DNA from: a bacterium
GTDB lineage: Bacteria; Desulfobacterota; GWC2-55-46; S146-80; JALXFI01
DNA: 9,260 bases
Reading direction: 5' to 3'
Assembly (NCBI GenBank): GCA_027069035.1
Contig: JALXFI010000015.1
Location: forward strand, 1-9,260
Positions 1-6,829 of the stretch are shown here, in pieces. Position numbers and translations under genes: made by a program. The notes beneath the pieces were generated by a model. That model did no database searches. It worked only from the letters and a program-made list of their open reading frames with translations, and was not told the DNA's origin. The first letter of the stretch is position 1; every line of letters begins with the position of its first letter.

Positions 1-582
1 GGGTATTACATATGTAAGGAGTATCGCAAGCACGATTACGGCTATGCCAAGGATACTTGCAGGATAGACCATAGCCCCCTTTACCTTGCTTTTAAGCTTC
101 ATTGCCTTTTCCATAAAGACAGCCAGCCTGTTTAAAATGGTATCAAGGATACCCCCCAACTCGCCCGCCGCCACAAGATTTACATAAAGTTCATCAAATA
201 TCTTGGGCTGTTTGCGCAGGGAATCGGCAAAGGTGGCGCCCCCTTCAACATCGGCCTTCACCTCGGATATAGCCTTCTTAAACACTTTGTTAGGCTGCTG
301 AGATGCAAGTATATCGAGACACTGAACAAGAGGAAGCCCGGCATCGATCATGGTGGCAAACTGTCTTGTGAAAACAACAACATCCTTATCCTTTACCCCT
401 GAACCAAGGGTGGGCAGATTGATATCCATGGATAGAGCACCCTTTTTCTTTTCCTTTATTGACAGGGGCACTACATGTTGTTTCCTTAAAAGGGCGGAGG
501 CAAGAACGGGGTTCCCTGCCTCTATCTCTCCCTTTTTCTTGTTACCGCTTGCATCCCTTCCCTGCCATGAATATAAGGGCAT
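1..582 (-). CDS. pilC: Type IV pilus inner-membrane platform protein PilC (N-terminal part, runs off the left edge)
   Basis: Integral inner-membrane protein on which the PilB and PilT motors act during pilus assembly and disassembly. The 194 codons in the window read without a stop from an ATG at 582 to base 1, so the C-terminal half is missing; family members are usually near 400 residues. The start has a clear GGAGG Shine-Dalgarno 6 bases upstream. The protein opens with MPLYSWQGRDASG, typical of PilC/GspF. A first T2SF domain begins near residue 66, with FTRQFATMIDAGLPL (71-85) and VAAGELGG (137-144). The hydrophobic stretch at about 171-193 is the first membrane segment and is cut by the window edge. 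The gene is downstream of pilB and pilT on the same strand, which supports PilC rather than a secretion GspF. No truncation is visible other than the window boundary. Confidence 0.95.
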   Translation of the reverse strand, partial: MPLYSWQGRDASGNKKKGEIEAGNPVLASALLRKQHVVPLSIKEKKKGALSMDINLPTLGSGVKDKDVVVFTRQFATMIDAGLPLVQCLDILASQQPNKVFKKAISEVKADVEGGATFADSLRKQPKIFDELYVNLVAAGELGGILDTILNRLAVFMEKAMKLKSKVKGAMVYPASILGIAVIVLAILLTYVIP

Positions 583-658
583 AGTAAACCTCCATAAACA
601 GCGCTTATATGGAATTTCGAACAGACATTAAGTAAAATAAATAACTTAGAACCCCCAT
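583..658. other. pilT-pilC intergenic spacer
   Basis: A 76-base AT-rich gap between the pilT stop and the pilC start. Besides the pilC Shine-Dalgarno (GGAGG, plus-strand 589-593), I see no convincing promoter, hairpin with T-tract, or repeat here. pilC is therefore most simply read as part of the upstream transcript. Confidence 0.6.
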
Positions 659-1747
659 TTACCCTGCAGAGGCCTCCATGCCAAGTTTGGAAAGCATCTG
701 CCTGAATTCATCCGGCTCAGGACTCCTTCCCGTTGCATCTTCCAGAGAGATCAGCTTTTTCTGATAAAGATCAAGCAGTGATTGATTCATCGTCTGCATA
801 CCGAACCTGGTCTGTCCAACCTGCATCTGCGAGTATATCTGGTGAACCTTATCTTCCCTTATAAGATTCCTTATAGCGGCATTCGGGATCATTACCTCTG
901 TCGCAATAACACGTCCCTTGCCGTCGGCCCTTGAGACCAATATCTGAGATATCACCCCTTCAAGGACAAAAGAAAGCTGTGCGCGGACCTGAGACTGTTG
1001 ATGTGATGGAAATACGTCCACTATTCTGTTAATCGTCTGAACGGAATTGTTGGTGTGGAGGGTGGCAAGACACAGATGACCGGTTTCGGCTATGGTAAGC
1101 GCAGTTTCTATAGTCTCAAGATCCCTCATCTCTCCGAGCAATACCACATCGGGGTCCTGTCTTAATATGTGTTTCAGCGCCGTTCTAAAACTATGGGTAT
1201 CAGAGCCGACCTCACGCTGGTTTACAAGCGATTTTTTGGAGGGATGAAGATACTCTATAGGGTCTTCAATCGTAATGATATGTTCAGGTCTCTCGGCGTT
1301 TATTTTATCGATCATAGCGGCCAGCGTGGTCGATTTGCCGCTTCCCGTAGGCCCGGTAACAAGCATCAGTCCCCTTGGCTTCTTTGTAAGCTCTTCCACT
1401 ATAAGCGGCACACCGAGTTCTTCAAAACTTCTTATCTTAAACGGTATAACCCTGAATGTCCCCGCCACGGCGCCTCTTTGAATAAAAATATTTCCTCTGA
1501 ACCTGCTAAGTCCCTTTACACCAAAGGAGAAATCAAGTTCTTCCTCCTCTTCAAAGACCTTCTTCTGATTATCCTTTAACACACTGTAACACAAGAGCTT
1601 GCTCATTCTTGCATCAAGGGAGGGCTGGTCTATGGGCATAAGCTTGCCGTTTATTCTCAGCCTTGGAGGCGAGCCCGCCGTTATATGGAGATCAGAGGCA
1701 TCCCTTTCTATCAACAATTGAAGCAGGTTGTGTAGATTGTTTTCCAT
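659..1747 (-). CDS. pilT: Type IV pilus retraction ATPase PilT
   Basis: Hexameric cytoplasmic ATPase that powers pilus retraction (twitching motility, DNA uptake, adhesion). It has 362 residues, normal for PilT. Seen in the sequence: N-terminal PAS-like domain with DASDLHI (16-22); Walker A GPTGSGKS (132-139); Asp box around EDPIEYLHP (161-169); Walker B VVLLGEMRD (201-209, catalytic Glu 206); His box with LATLHTNNS (227-235); and the PilT-specific AIRNLIRE (291-298), which in known PilT proteins is required for retraction. The zinc-binding cysteine pairs found in PilB are absent, another PilT hallmark. The ATG start has a strong GGGAGG Shine-Dalgarno 7 bases upstream. That ribosome site is squeezed between the start and a 144-bp foldback repeat filling the rest of the pilB-pilT gap. 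pilC follows 76 bases after the stop, so co-transcription pilB-pilT-pilC is likely. Confidence 0.97.
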   Translation of the reverse strand: MENNLHNLLQLLIERDASDLHITAGSPPRLRINGKLMPIDQPSLDARMSKLLCYSVLKDNQKKVFEEEEELDFSFGVKGLSRFRGNIFIQRGAVAGTFRVIPFKIRSFEELGVPLIVEELTKKPRGLMLVTGPTGSGKSTTLAAMIDKINAERPEHIITIEDPIEYLHPSKKSLVNQREVGSDTHSFRTALKHILRQDPDVVLLGEMRDLETIETALTIAETGHLCLATLHTNNSVQTINRIVDVFPSHQQSQVRAQLSFVLEGVISQILVSRADGKGRVIATEVMIPNAAIRNLIREDKVHQIYSQMQVGQTRFGMQTMNQSLLDLYQKKLISLEDATGRSPEPDEFRQMLSKLGMEASAG

Positions 1748-1764
1748 AAAATTTCCTCCCGATT

Positions 1765-1908
1765 AGTGTCTGTCCATAAATGAGATAGTTTGTTCAAGGT
1801 CAAGGAAGGCGAAGATTTTAACCACAGGAATACTTTTTAGTATTTCGAGGATTAAAATCTGAGCCTGACACAGAGATTGGACAAAATAGCCATTTAGGGA
1901 CAGACACT
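1765..1908. repeat. 144-bp symmetric foldback (MITE-like) element between pilB and pilT
   Basis: The ends are perfect 11-bp inverted repeats: AGTGTCTGTCC at 1765-1775 and GGACAGACACT at 1898-1908. After one mismatch they continue with TAAATG / CATTTA (1777-1782 and 1891-1896). Further in, AGATTTTAA (1813-1821) faces TTAAAATCT (1852-1860). At the core, AATACT (1829-1834) and AGTATT (1839-1844) enclose a TTTT loop. All these arm pairs share one centre at 1836.5, so the whole unit is a single long imperfect palindrome rather than unrelated hairpins. It begins 4 bases after the pilB stop and ends 17 bases before the pilT ATG. It has no coding capacity. Terminal inverted repeats, small size and insertion in a spacer suggest a non-autonomous mobile repeat, but I see no clear target-site duplication. 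As RNA it would form a strong hairpin between two motor genes. Confidence 0.75.
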
Positions 1909-1912
1909 GTCC

Positions 1913-3619
1913 TCAGTCGGCCATAGTCACCCTCAACACCTCTTCAGCGGTTGTAACTCCTTCTTTCATCTTTACAATGCCGCTCTGCCTAAGGCTTTTC
2001 ATACCGAGTTCTATAGCCTTTCTCTTAAGTTCAGCGCCGGAAGCGCCTTTTAGTACCATCTCTTTCAATTCTTCATACATAGGCATGACCTCATAGAGCG
2101 CTATCCTGCCTTTATAGCCCGTATTGCTGCAGGCAGAACACCCCTTTCCATGATAAGAGACAAAACCTTCCGCCTCTTGAGGAGCAACGCCAAGGTCTAT
2201 AAGCGCCTGTCTCGGCACTTCAAGTTCCTCCTTGCATTCGGAGCATATCTTTCTTGCAAGTCTCTGGGCAAGGATCAGGTTTACAGAAGAAGCTATAAGA
2301 AAGGGTTCTATCCCCATATTCAACATTCGATTTATCGTGCTTGGGGCATCATTGGTATGAAGGGTGCTTAAAACAAGGTGTCCGGTCAGAGCGGCTTTTA
2401 CCGCTATCTCCGCCGTTTCATAGTCCCTTATCTCACCGACCATAATGATATCCGGGTCCTGTCTCAAAAACGACCTTAGAGCTGCGGCAAAATTAAGCCC
2501 TATATCCTCATGCATCTGGACCTGATTGATACCGGCAAGGTTGTACTCAACAGGGTCTTCTGCGGTGGATATGTTTTCGCTCACCTTATTCAGCTCTGTC
2601 AGGGCCGAATAGAGGCTTGTGGTTTTTCCGCTGCCGGTAGGCCCTGTAACCAAAACCATCCCCCATGGCTTATGTATGGCATCCATAAAATTCTTTAAGG
2701 CCGTATCTTCAAAACCAAGCTTTGTCATATCAAGCTGGAGGTTTGATTTGTCAAGCAGCCTTAAAACCACCTTTTCTCCAAATAGAGTGGGAAGCACGGA
2801 GACCCTGAAGTCTATGTCCTTATTCTTGCCTAATTTTAATTTGATCCTGCCGTCCTGAGGGAGTCTTCTTTCGGCGATATCGAGCTGGGACATTATCTTG
2901 AGTCTCGATATTATTGCGTTTTTAAGCTTAAAAGGCGGTTTCATTATCTCATGAAGGACACCATCTATCCTGAATCTTACCCTGAATTCCTTTTCATAAG
3001 GTTCTATATGGATATCGCTTGCTCCTTTTTTGATCGCATCAGTCAAGATAAGATTGACAAGTTTAACAACAGGGGCATCCTCTGTCGCCTTCTGGATATC
3101 CCCCATATCCTCATCCTCTTCCTCCATTACAAACTCAAGGTCATCTTCACCCTCCATTCCGGCCATCACGTCGGCAAGAGTGGCGGACGAATCATAGTAC
3201 TTGTCTATGGCACCTTTAATAGCCACTTCAGATGCAACCAAGGGCTCGATATTATAACCTGTAAGGAATTTAAGATCATCTATGGCAAAGATGTTGGATG
3301 GGTCCGCCATTGCCACATATAGATCGGGGCCTTCCCTTTTTATGGGTATAAGCAGATATTTTTGAGCAATATCTTCGGGGACAAGTTTAACAACCTCAAG
3401 GTCAACATCGTCTGCCAATAGATTAACAGGAGGCACACCGTACTGCTTGCTCAAAAATGAGGTAAGCACACTATCATCAATAAAACCCAGCTTTACAAGA
3501 TTGAAACCAAGTCTTCCGCCTTTGCTCTTTTGAGCTTCAATGGCTTTATTCAACTGAGGTCTTGTAATAAGTCCCTCTTCAAGAAGCATCTCACCTAATT
3601 TATCAATGAGAATAGTCAT
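1913..3619 (-). CDS. pilB: Type IV pilus extension ATPase PilB
   Basis: Hexameric ATPase that drives pilus polymerisation on the PilC platform. It has 568 residues from the ATG at 3619. Seen: N-terminal MshEN/GspE-type domain (about 1-145, LGEMLLEEGLI at 8-18); a very acidic linker (about 155-174); a second N domain with SDIHIEP (201-207); Walker A GPTGSGKT (326-333); Asp box TAEDPVEYNL (352-361); Walker B IIMVGEIRD (391-399, Glu 396); His box STLHTNDA (418-425); and two zinc cysteine pairs, C459/C462 and C494/C497. The cysteine pairs and adjoining pilT and pilC favour PilB; a type II secretion GspE is the alternative and is less likely. A GTG nine bases upstream (3628) is in frame, but it lies inside the AGGTG Shine-Dalgarno that serves the ATG 6 bases away, so the ATG is preferred. 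A strong promoter lies just upstream. Confidence 0.95.
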   Translation of the reverse strand: MTILIDKLGEMLLEEGLITRPQLNKAIEAQKSKGGRLGFNLVKLGFIDDSVLTSFLSKQYGVPPVNLLADDVDLEVVKLVPEDIAQKYLLIPIKREGPDLYVAMADPSNIFAIDDLKFLTGYNIEPLVASEVAIKGAIDKYYDSSATLADVMAGMEGEDDLEFVMEEEDEDMGDIQKATEDAPVVKLVNLILTDAIKKGASDIHIEPYEKEFRVRFRIDGVLHEIMKPPFKLKNAIISRLKIMSQLDIAERRLPQDGRIKLKLGKNKDIDFRVSVLPTLFGEKVVLRLLDKSNLQLDMTKLGFEDTALKNFMDAIHKPWGMVLVTGPTGSGKTTSLYSALTELNKVSENISTAEDPVEYNLAGINQVQMHEDIGLNFAAALRSFLRQDPDIIMVGEIRDYETAEIAVKAALTGHLVLSTLHTNDAPSTINRMLNMGIEPFLIASSVNLILAQRLARKICSECKEELEVPRQALIDLGVAPQEAEGFVSYHGKGCSACSNTGYKGRIALYEVMPMYEELKEMVLKGASGAELKRKAIELGMKSLRQSGIVKMKEGVTTAEEVLRVTMAD

Positions 3620-3625
3620 ATAAAA

Positions 3626-3630
3626 CACCT
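3626..3630 (-). promoter_or_regulatory. Shine-Dalgarno deciding the pilB start
   Basis: AGGTG on the minus strand, 6 bases before the ATG at 3619. Its GTG is also an in-frame potential start, but reading it as the ribosome site puts the true start at the ATG. Confidence 0.7.
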
Positions 3631-3679
3631 AACACTTCTATTTAAAACAGGTTTTATACCCTGAGCTATTCAAATCCAT

Positions 3680-3707
3680 GTTATAAGATGTCCCCGATAT
3701 ATGTCAA
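3680..3707 (-). promoter_or_regulatory. Sigma70-type promoter for the pilB-pilT-pilC operon
   Basis: On the minus strand a perfect -35 TTGACA (plus-strand 3702-3707) is followed after 16 bases by a -10 TATAAC (3680-3685), five of six matches to consensus. Transcription would begin near 3672-3674, leaving a leader of about 54 bases before pilB. The spacer contains ATATATCGGGG, which echoes half of the palindrome just upstream. This is the best promoter match I see in the window, and it separates the housekeeping operon from the pilus genes. Confidence 0.75.
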
Positions 3708-3722
3708 GTGATTAATCCCGCC

Positions 3723-3746
3723 CGGATCCCGATATATCGGGATTTG
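3723..3746. repeat. Palindromic repeat copy 1, upstream of the pilB promoter
   Basis: Contains the perfect 18-bp palindrome ATCCCGATATATCGGGAT (3726-3743). It ends about 18 bp upstream of the -35 box. The 24-base unit matches a second copy at 4539-4562 at 18 of 24 positions when both are read on the minus strand. No T-tract follows on the minus strand, so it is not a classic intrinsic terminator for tsaB. It could be an operator, an RNA stability hairpin, or a REP-like dispersed repeat. Confidence 0.6.
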
Positions 3747-3820
3747 AAATTGGCAATACATCCTTAACTGCCCGAATTAAACTTAAATGCCCTCGGCGAT
3801 TTCCCTACTCACCGTACCGG

Positions 3821-4516
3821 TTATTGATCTCTCTTCTTACCCCAATTCAGCTCTGCCTCAGAAGGCCTTATATAGCGAGGGAGCAGTATTGACGACTCCC
3901 TGCCTTCACCTCTTTTAAAACCTTCTAAAGCAATAATACCCACATTGGATGCCCTGACTGACCATAGATTCTCAGGGGCAAACGTCGCGCCGTTTCCAAG
4001 TCTCTCGGAGATATATGCGCCATAAATATTCAGACCAGGGCCTAAAAAGATAGTCTCTCCATCTATAAGATCAAAAAGTCCGGCAGGCGGCATAACCGCA
4101 TCTTCACTTACCCTTTCAATATCTGAGCCATTCCATCTAAATATTGCGGTATATATCTCTTTTTTCCTCGCATCCAGAACAGGACAGATAAATTTGTCAG
4201 TAAAGGGGATATTATGCGCCAAAGCCTCCAATGTGGATACAGCCATCACGGGCTTGCCCGATGCCCATGCAAGCCCCTTTACCGTGCTCAACCCTATCCT
4301 TAACCCCGTAAAAGAACCAGGCCCTATTGTCAGGGCATAACCATCGATATCATCAATAACATAGCCGGTTTCATGTAAAACATGATCGACAGCGGGCAAC
4401 AGACTTTCCGAGTGGGTCTTGCCGGTATCGGAGTTCATCTCGACAATGATGCGGCTGTCATCCAAAATAGCCACACTGCCGGACCTTGTTGCAGTATCAA
4501 ATGCAAGTATCTTCAA
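3821..4516 (-). CDS. tsaB: tRNA N6-threonylcarbamoyladenosine (t6A37) synthesis protein TsaB
   Basis: Non-catalytic partner of TsaD (with TsaE) in forming t6A at position 37 of ANN-decoding tRNAs; a cytoplasmic ASKHA-fold protein. From the chosen TTG start the protein has 231 residues, the same as E. coli TsaB. Seen: KILAFDTAT (2-10), THSESLLP (34-41), GPGSFTGLRIG (65-75), and the C-terminal PRYIRPSEAELNW. The open frame extends back to an ATG at 4606 inside rseP, but that would add 30 residues with no family resemblance. The TTG at 4516 gives the canonical first residues and has GGAG 8 bases upstream, so the shorter start is adopted. It follows rseP by 49 bases, a gap that holds a 10-bp-stem palindrome. 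rimI, a frequent neighbour of tsaB, is not next; pilB is. Confidence 0.95.
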   Translation of the reverse strand: MKILAFDTATRSGSVAILDDSRIIVEMNSDTGKTHSESLLPAVDHVLHETGYVIDDIDGYALTIGPGSFTGLRIGLSTVKGLAWASGKPVMAVSTLEALAHNIPFTDKFICPVLDARKKEIYTAIFRWNGSDIERVSEDAVMPPAGLFDLIDGETIFLGPGLNIYGAYISERLGNGATFAPENLWSVRASNVGIIALEGFKRGEGRESSILLPRYIRPSEAELNWGKKRDQ

Positions 4517-4524
4517 AAAACAAA

Positions 4525-4528
4525 CTCC
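4525..4528 (-). promoter_or_regulatory. Shine-Dalgarno deciding the TTG start of tsaB
   Basis: GGAG on the minus strand, 8 bases before TTG at 4516. A nearby ATG overlapping this site is out of frame with tsaB, which leaves the TTG as the only well-placed start. Confidence 0.7.
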
Positions 4529-4536
4529 ATATACTC

Positions 4537-4564
4537 CCCAAATCCCACGATAGCGGGATTTGGG
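4537..4564. repeat. Palindromic repeat copy 2, between rseP and tsaB
   Basis: Perfect 10-bp inverted repeat CCCAAATCCC ... GGGATTTGGG around an 8-base loop. It begins one base after the rseP stop on the transcribed strand and ends 20 bases before the tsaB TTG. The inner 24 bases (4539-4562) match the repeat upstream of pilB at 18 of 24 positions. No T-tract follows, so termination is not indicated. As RNA it would put a stable hairpin at the 3' end of rseP. Confidence 0.7.
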
Positions 4565-4565
4565 T

Positions 4566-5630
4566 TTAATGTTTATGAATAAGCCGTAATATATCGTTAT
4601 AAACAACTAAAACCATAAGCAGGGCAAGTATTGCCATGCCGACCCTTTGCGCCATCTCCATCCCTTTTTCACTAAGCGGACGCCTAATAATACGCTCAAT
4701 GGTAAAGAAAAGCAGGTGTCCTCCGTCAAGGATGGGGATGGGAAAGAGGTTTATTATGCCGAGATTGACACTCAAAAGAGCCACAAAAAAGATAAGGCTT
4801 CTCATGCCCTGTTTTACCTGTTCCCCGGTAAGCTGAGCTATAAGTATGGGCCCGCCAAGAGAATCTTTAAGCGGCACCTTGCCCTTTATAAGTTTTCCCA
4901 GTCCGATAAATGTAAGTTCGACAAGCCTTGCTGTCTGAGAGGTTCCCATATAAAGTGCGGTAATCGGATTATGCCTGATGATAACCGTCTCACCCGAAGA
5001 TGCAACACCGATAATCCTTGCATCTTCCATCTCACCAAAGACATTCTTAACCTTTGAAAGTTGCGGGCTGACCGTAACCTCATAAACCTCTCCATCCCTT
5101 TTCAATTTTAAAGCAACAGGCCCGCTTGACTTATGTATCAGTGCAGCCATCTCTTCCCATGTTTTGACTGGTTTGTCCATAACGGACAGCACCCTGTCAC
5201 CCTCTTTAATGCCGGCCTCGTATGCAGGAAGCCCTTGCTTTACCTCACCCACCTTTGTTGTCAAAGCAGGGACGCCGTAAATCCAGAGACTGGAAAGCAA
5301 AAGTACGGCAAAAAAGATATTAAACACGGGCCCCGCCGCCACAATGGACATTTTATTTAGATACGATTTATTTGTAAAAGATATCTTCTCCAAGTCCTCC
5401 GGCACCTCTTCGCCCGGAGATTCGCCCACCATCTTTACATAACCGCCCAATGGGAAGGCCGAGATCATATAATCGGTCTCACCTATCTTTTTGCCGAGTA
5501 TCTTGGGCCCAAAACCAAGCGAAAACTTGAGCACCCCGACACCCAAAAGCTTTGCAAATATAAAATGCCCCAACTCATGAACAAAGATCAAAATTCCCAA
5601 AACTATAATAAAGGCTATAATCGTCTCCAT
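4566..5630 (-). CDS. rseP: Site-2 intramembrane zinc metalloprotease RseP
   Basis: Cleaves membrane-anchored substrates, classically anti-sigma factors in envelope stress, within the inner membrane; also implicated in clearing signal-peptide remnants. It has 354 residues. Seen: first membrane segment with the zinc motif HELGH (18-22); GGYVKMVGE (62-70), the membrane-associated loop; a second membrane segment (about 100-120); one PDZ domain (about 122-190) with the DRVLSV core; a third membrane segment (about 278-296) running into NLFPIPILDGGH (294-305, zinc ligand Asp 302); and a last segment (about 330-348). E. coli RseP is about 450 residues with two PDZ domains, so this is the shorter single-PDZ form. 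The ATG lies directly after the dxr TAG with no gap, with GGAG about 10 bases upstream inside dxr, so translation is probably coupled. No anti-sigma substrate gene lies in the window. Confidence 0.96.
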   Translation of the reverse strand: METIIAFIIVLGILIFVHELGHFIFAKLLGVGVLKFSLGFGPKILGKKIGETDYMISAFPLGGYVKMVGESPGEEVPEDLEKISFTNKSYLNKMSIVAAGPVFNIFFAVLLLSSLWIYGVPALTTKVGEVKQGLPAYEAGIKEGDRVLSVMDKPVKTWEEMAALIHKSSGPVALKLKRDGEVYEVTVSPQLSKVKNVFGEMEDARIIGVASSGETVIIRHNPITALYMGTSQTARLVELTFIGLGKLIKGKVPLKDSLGGPILIAQLTGEQVKQGMRSLIFFVALLSVNLGIINLFPIPILDGGHLLFFTIERIIRRPLSEKGMEMAQRVGMAILALLMVLVVYNDILRLIHKH

Positions 5631-6800
5631 CTATATCTTTCTCCTCTCGTATCTTTTTATGATCATACTTGTTTCTTTGCGCGCCCATCCGTCGGCTTCA
5701 AGCACTCCTTTGATATCCATATCCTGTAAAGGCATGTGCCTTTCCATAACAGATTCAATCACATCCGGTATAACGATAAAAGGTATCTCCCCTTTAAGAA
5801 ATGCCCCGACGGCAACCTCATCTGCGGCATTAAGCACTGCAGGCATAGTTCCCCCTGTCCTTAATGCCCTGTAGGCAAGTCCCAAACACGGAAAACGCAC
5901 ATTATCCGGCTTTTGAAATGTGAGCGACTTTAACTCACCAAAATCCAGACGAGGAACACCTGCGTCAAGCCTTTCGGGATAACCAAGCGCATATGAGATC
6001 GGCCCGCGCATATCCGGATATGACATATGCGCCATTATCGTTCTATCGTTATACTCTATCATGGAATGTATAACACTCTCAGGATGTATACACACATCTA
6101 TCTTATCAGGTTCTAAATCAAAAAGCCACCTTGCTTCTATTACCTCAAGTCCCTTGTTCATCAATGTGGCGGAATCTATGGTTACCTTGCTTCCCATAAG
6201 CCATCTGGGATGGTTCAGGGCGTCTTCCGGGGTTACGGATTGCATCTCCTCCATGGAATGATTAAGAAAAGGCCCCCCTGAGGCCGTAAGGATTATCCTC
6301 TTTATATCTTCCCTTTTCTGGCCTTTCATAGACTGAAATACGGCGCTGTGTTCACTGTCAACCGGCAGGATGGCAGAACCCGACTTATGCGCCTCTTTCA
6401 TAATTATATCACCGGCTAAGACAAGGCTCTCCTTATTGGCAAGGGCAACATCTTTGCCTGCCTTTACAGCCGCAAAGGTCGGTATAAGGCCTGCGGCGCC
6501 TGTAATAGCCGATATTACAAGATCCACGTCATCCATCGTTGACGCAGCATCAAGCCCGTCTCTTCCCCACAATATCTCAGGAGATGAAGAAGACTTCTTT
6601 TTTTTAAGTCTTTCCGCACCTTCAAGAGAGCCTATCACAACAAGCCGAGGTGAAAACTCCCTTATCTGCTCTTCCAAAAGCTCTACATTGCTTCCTGCGC
6701 TCAATGCAAGAACCCGAAAGAGTTCAGGGAACCTCCTCACGACATCAAGGGTATTCTTTCCTATTGTGCCTGTAGAACCTAAAATAGAGAGTTTCTTCAA
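5631..6800 (-). CDS. dxr: 1-deoxy-D-xylulose 5-phosphate reductoisomerase
   Basis: Converts DXP to 2-C-methyl-D-erythritol 4-phosphate with NADPH and a divalent metal; the committed step of the MEP isoprenoid pathway and the target of fosmidomycin. It has 389 residues (E. coli 398). Seen: NADPH-binding GSTGTIG (8-14); ANKESLVLAG (121-130); metal ligands D148 and E150 in PVDSEHSA and E219 in NKGLEVIEARW; substrate loop HPRWLMGSKVTIDSATLMNK (197-216); and IHPESVIHSMI (238-248). The start is TTG at 6800, the only codon giving a full N-terminus. The nearest ribosome site, AAAGGA, ends 12 bases upstream, an unusually long spacing. A Lys/Ser patch (66-73) is encoded over an A8 run in a poorly conserved surface loop. 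The neighbours fit: its pathway supplies the precursor for uppS. Confidence 0.97.
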   Translation of the reverse strand: MKKLSILGSTGTIGKNTLDVVRRFPELFRVLALSAGSNVELLEEQIREFSPRLVVIGSLEGAERLKKKKSSSSPEILWGRDGLDAASTMDDVDLVISAITGAAGLIPTFAAVKAGKDVALANKESLVLAGDIIMKEAHKSGSAILPVDSEHSAVFQSMKGQKREDIKRIILTASGGPFLNHSMEEMQSVTPEDALNHPRWLMGSKVTIDSATLMNKGLEVIEARWLFDLEPDKIDVCIHPESVIHSMIEYNDRTIMAHMSYPDMRGPISYALGYPERLDAGVPRLDFGELKSLTFQKPDNVRFPCLGLAYRALRTGGTMPAVLNAADEVAVGAFLKGEIPFIVIPDVIESVMERHMPLQDMDIKGVLEADGWARKETSMIIKRYERRKI

Positions 6801-6829
6801 TAATATATCGGTTCCTTTCAGGATTTACT

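Noticed and set aside
583..658. Separate promoter for pilC
   Set aside because: AT-rich with a TATAAG-like hexamer, but no -35 partner at proper spacing; not supportable.
1169..1579. 136-codon plus-strand open frame opposite pilT
   Set aside because: Antisense to the Walker A/B region of pilT; the translation has no family features.
3726..3743. Palindrome as an intrinsic terminator for the tsaB operon
   Set aside because: No run of T follows it on the minus strand; the downstream sequence is GC-rich (CCGGGCGGG).
4517..4606. Longer tsaB starting at ATG 4606, overlapping rseP by 41 bases
   Set aside because: The extra 30 residues cross the palindromic repeat and do not resemble TsaB; the TTG at 4516 has a good Shine-Dalgarno and gives the standard length.
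4647..5057. 136-codon plus-strand open frame opposite rseP
   Set aside because: Antisense to rseP with low-complexity basic translation and no homology I recognise.
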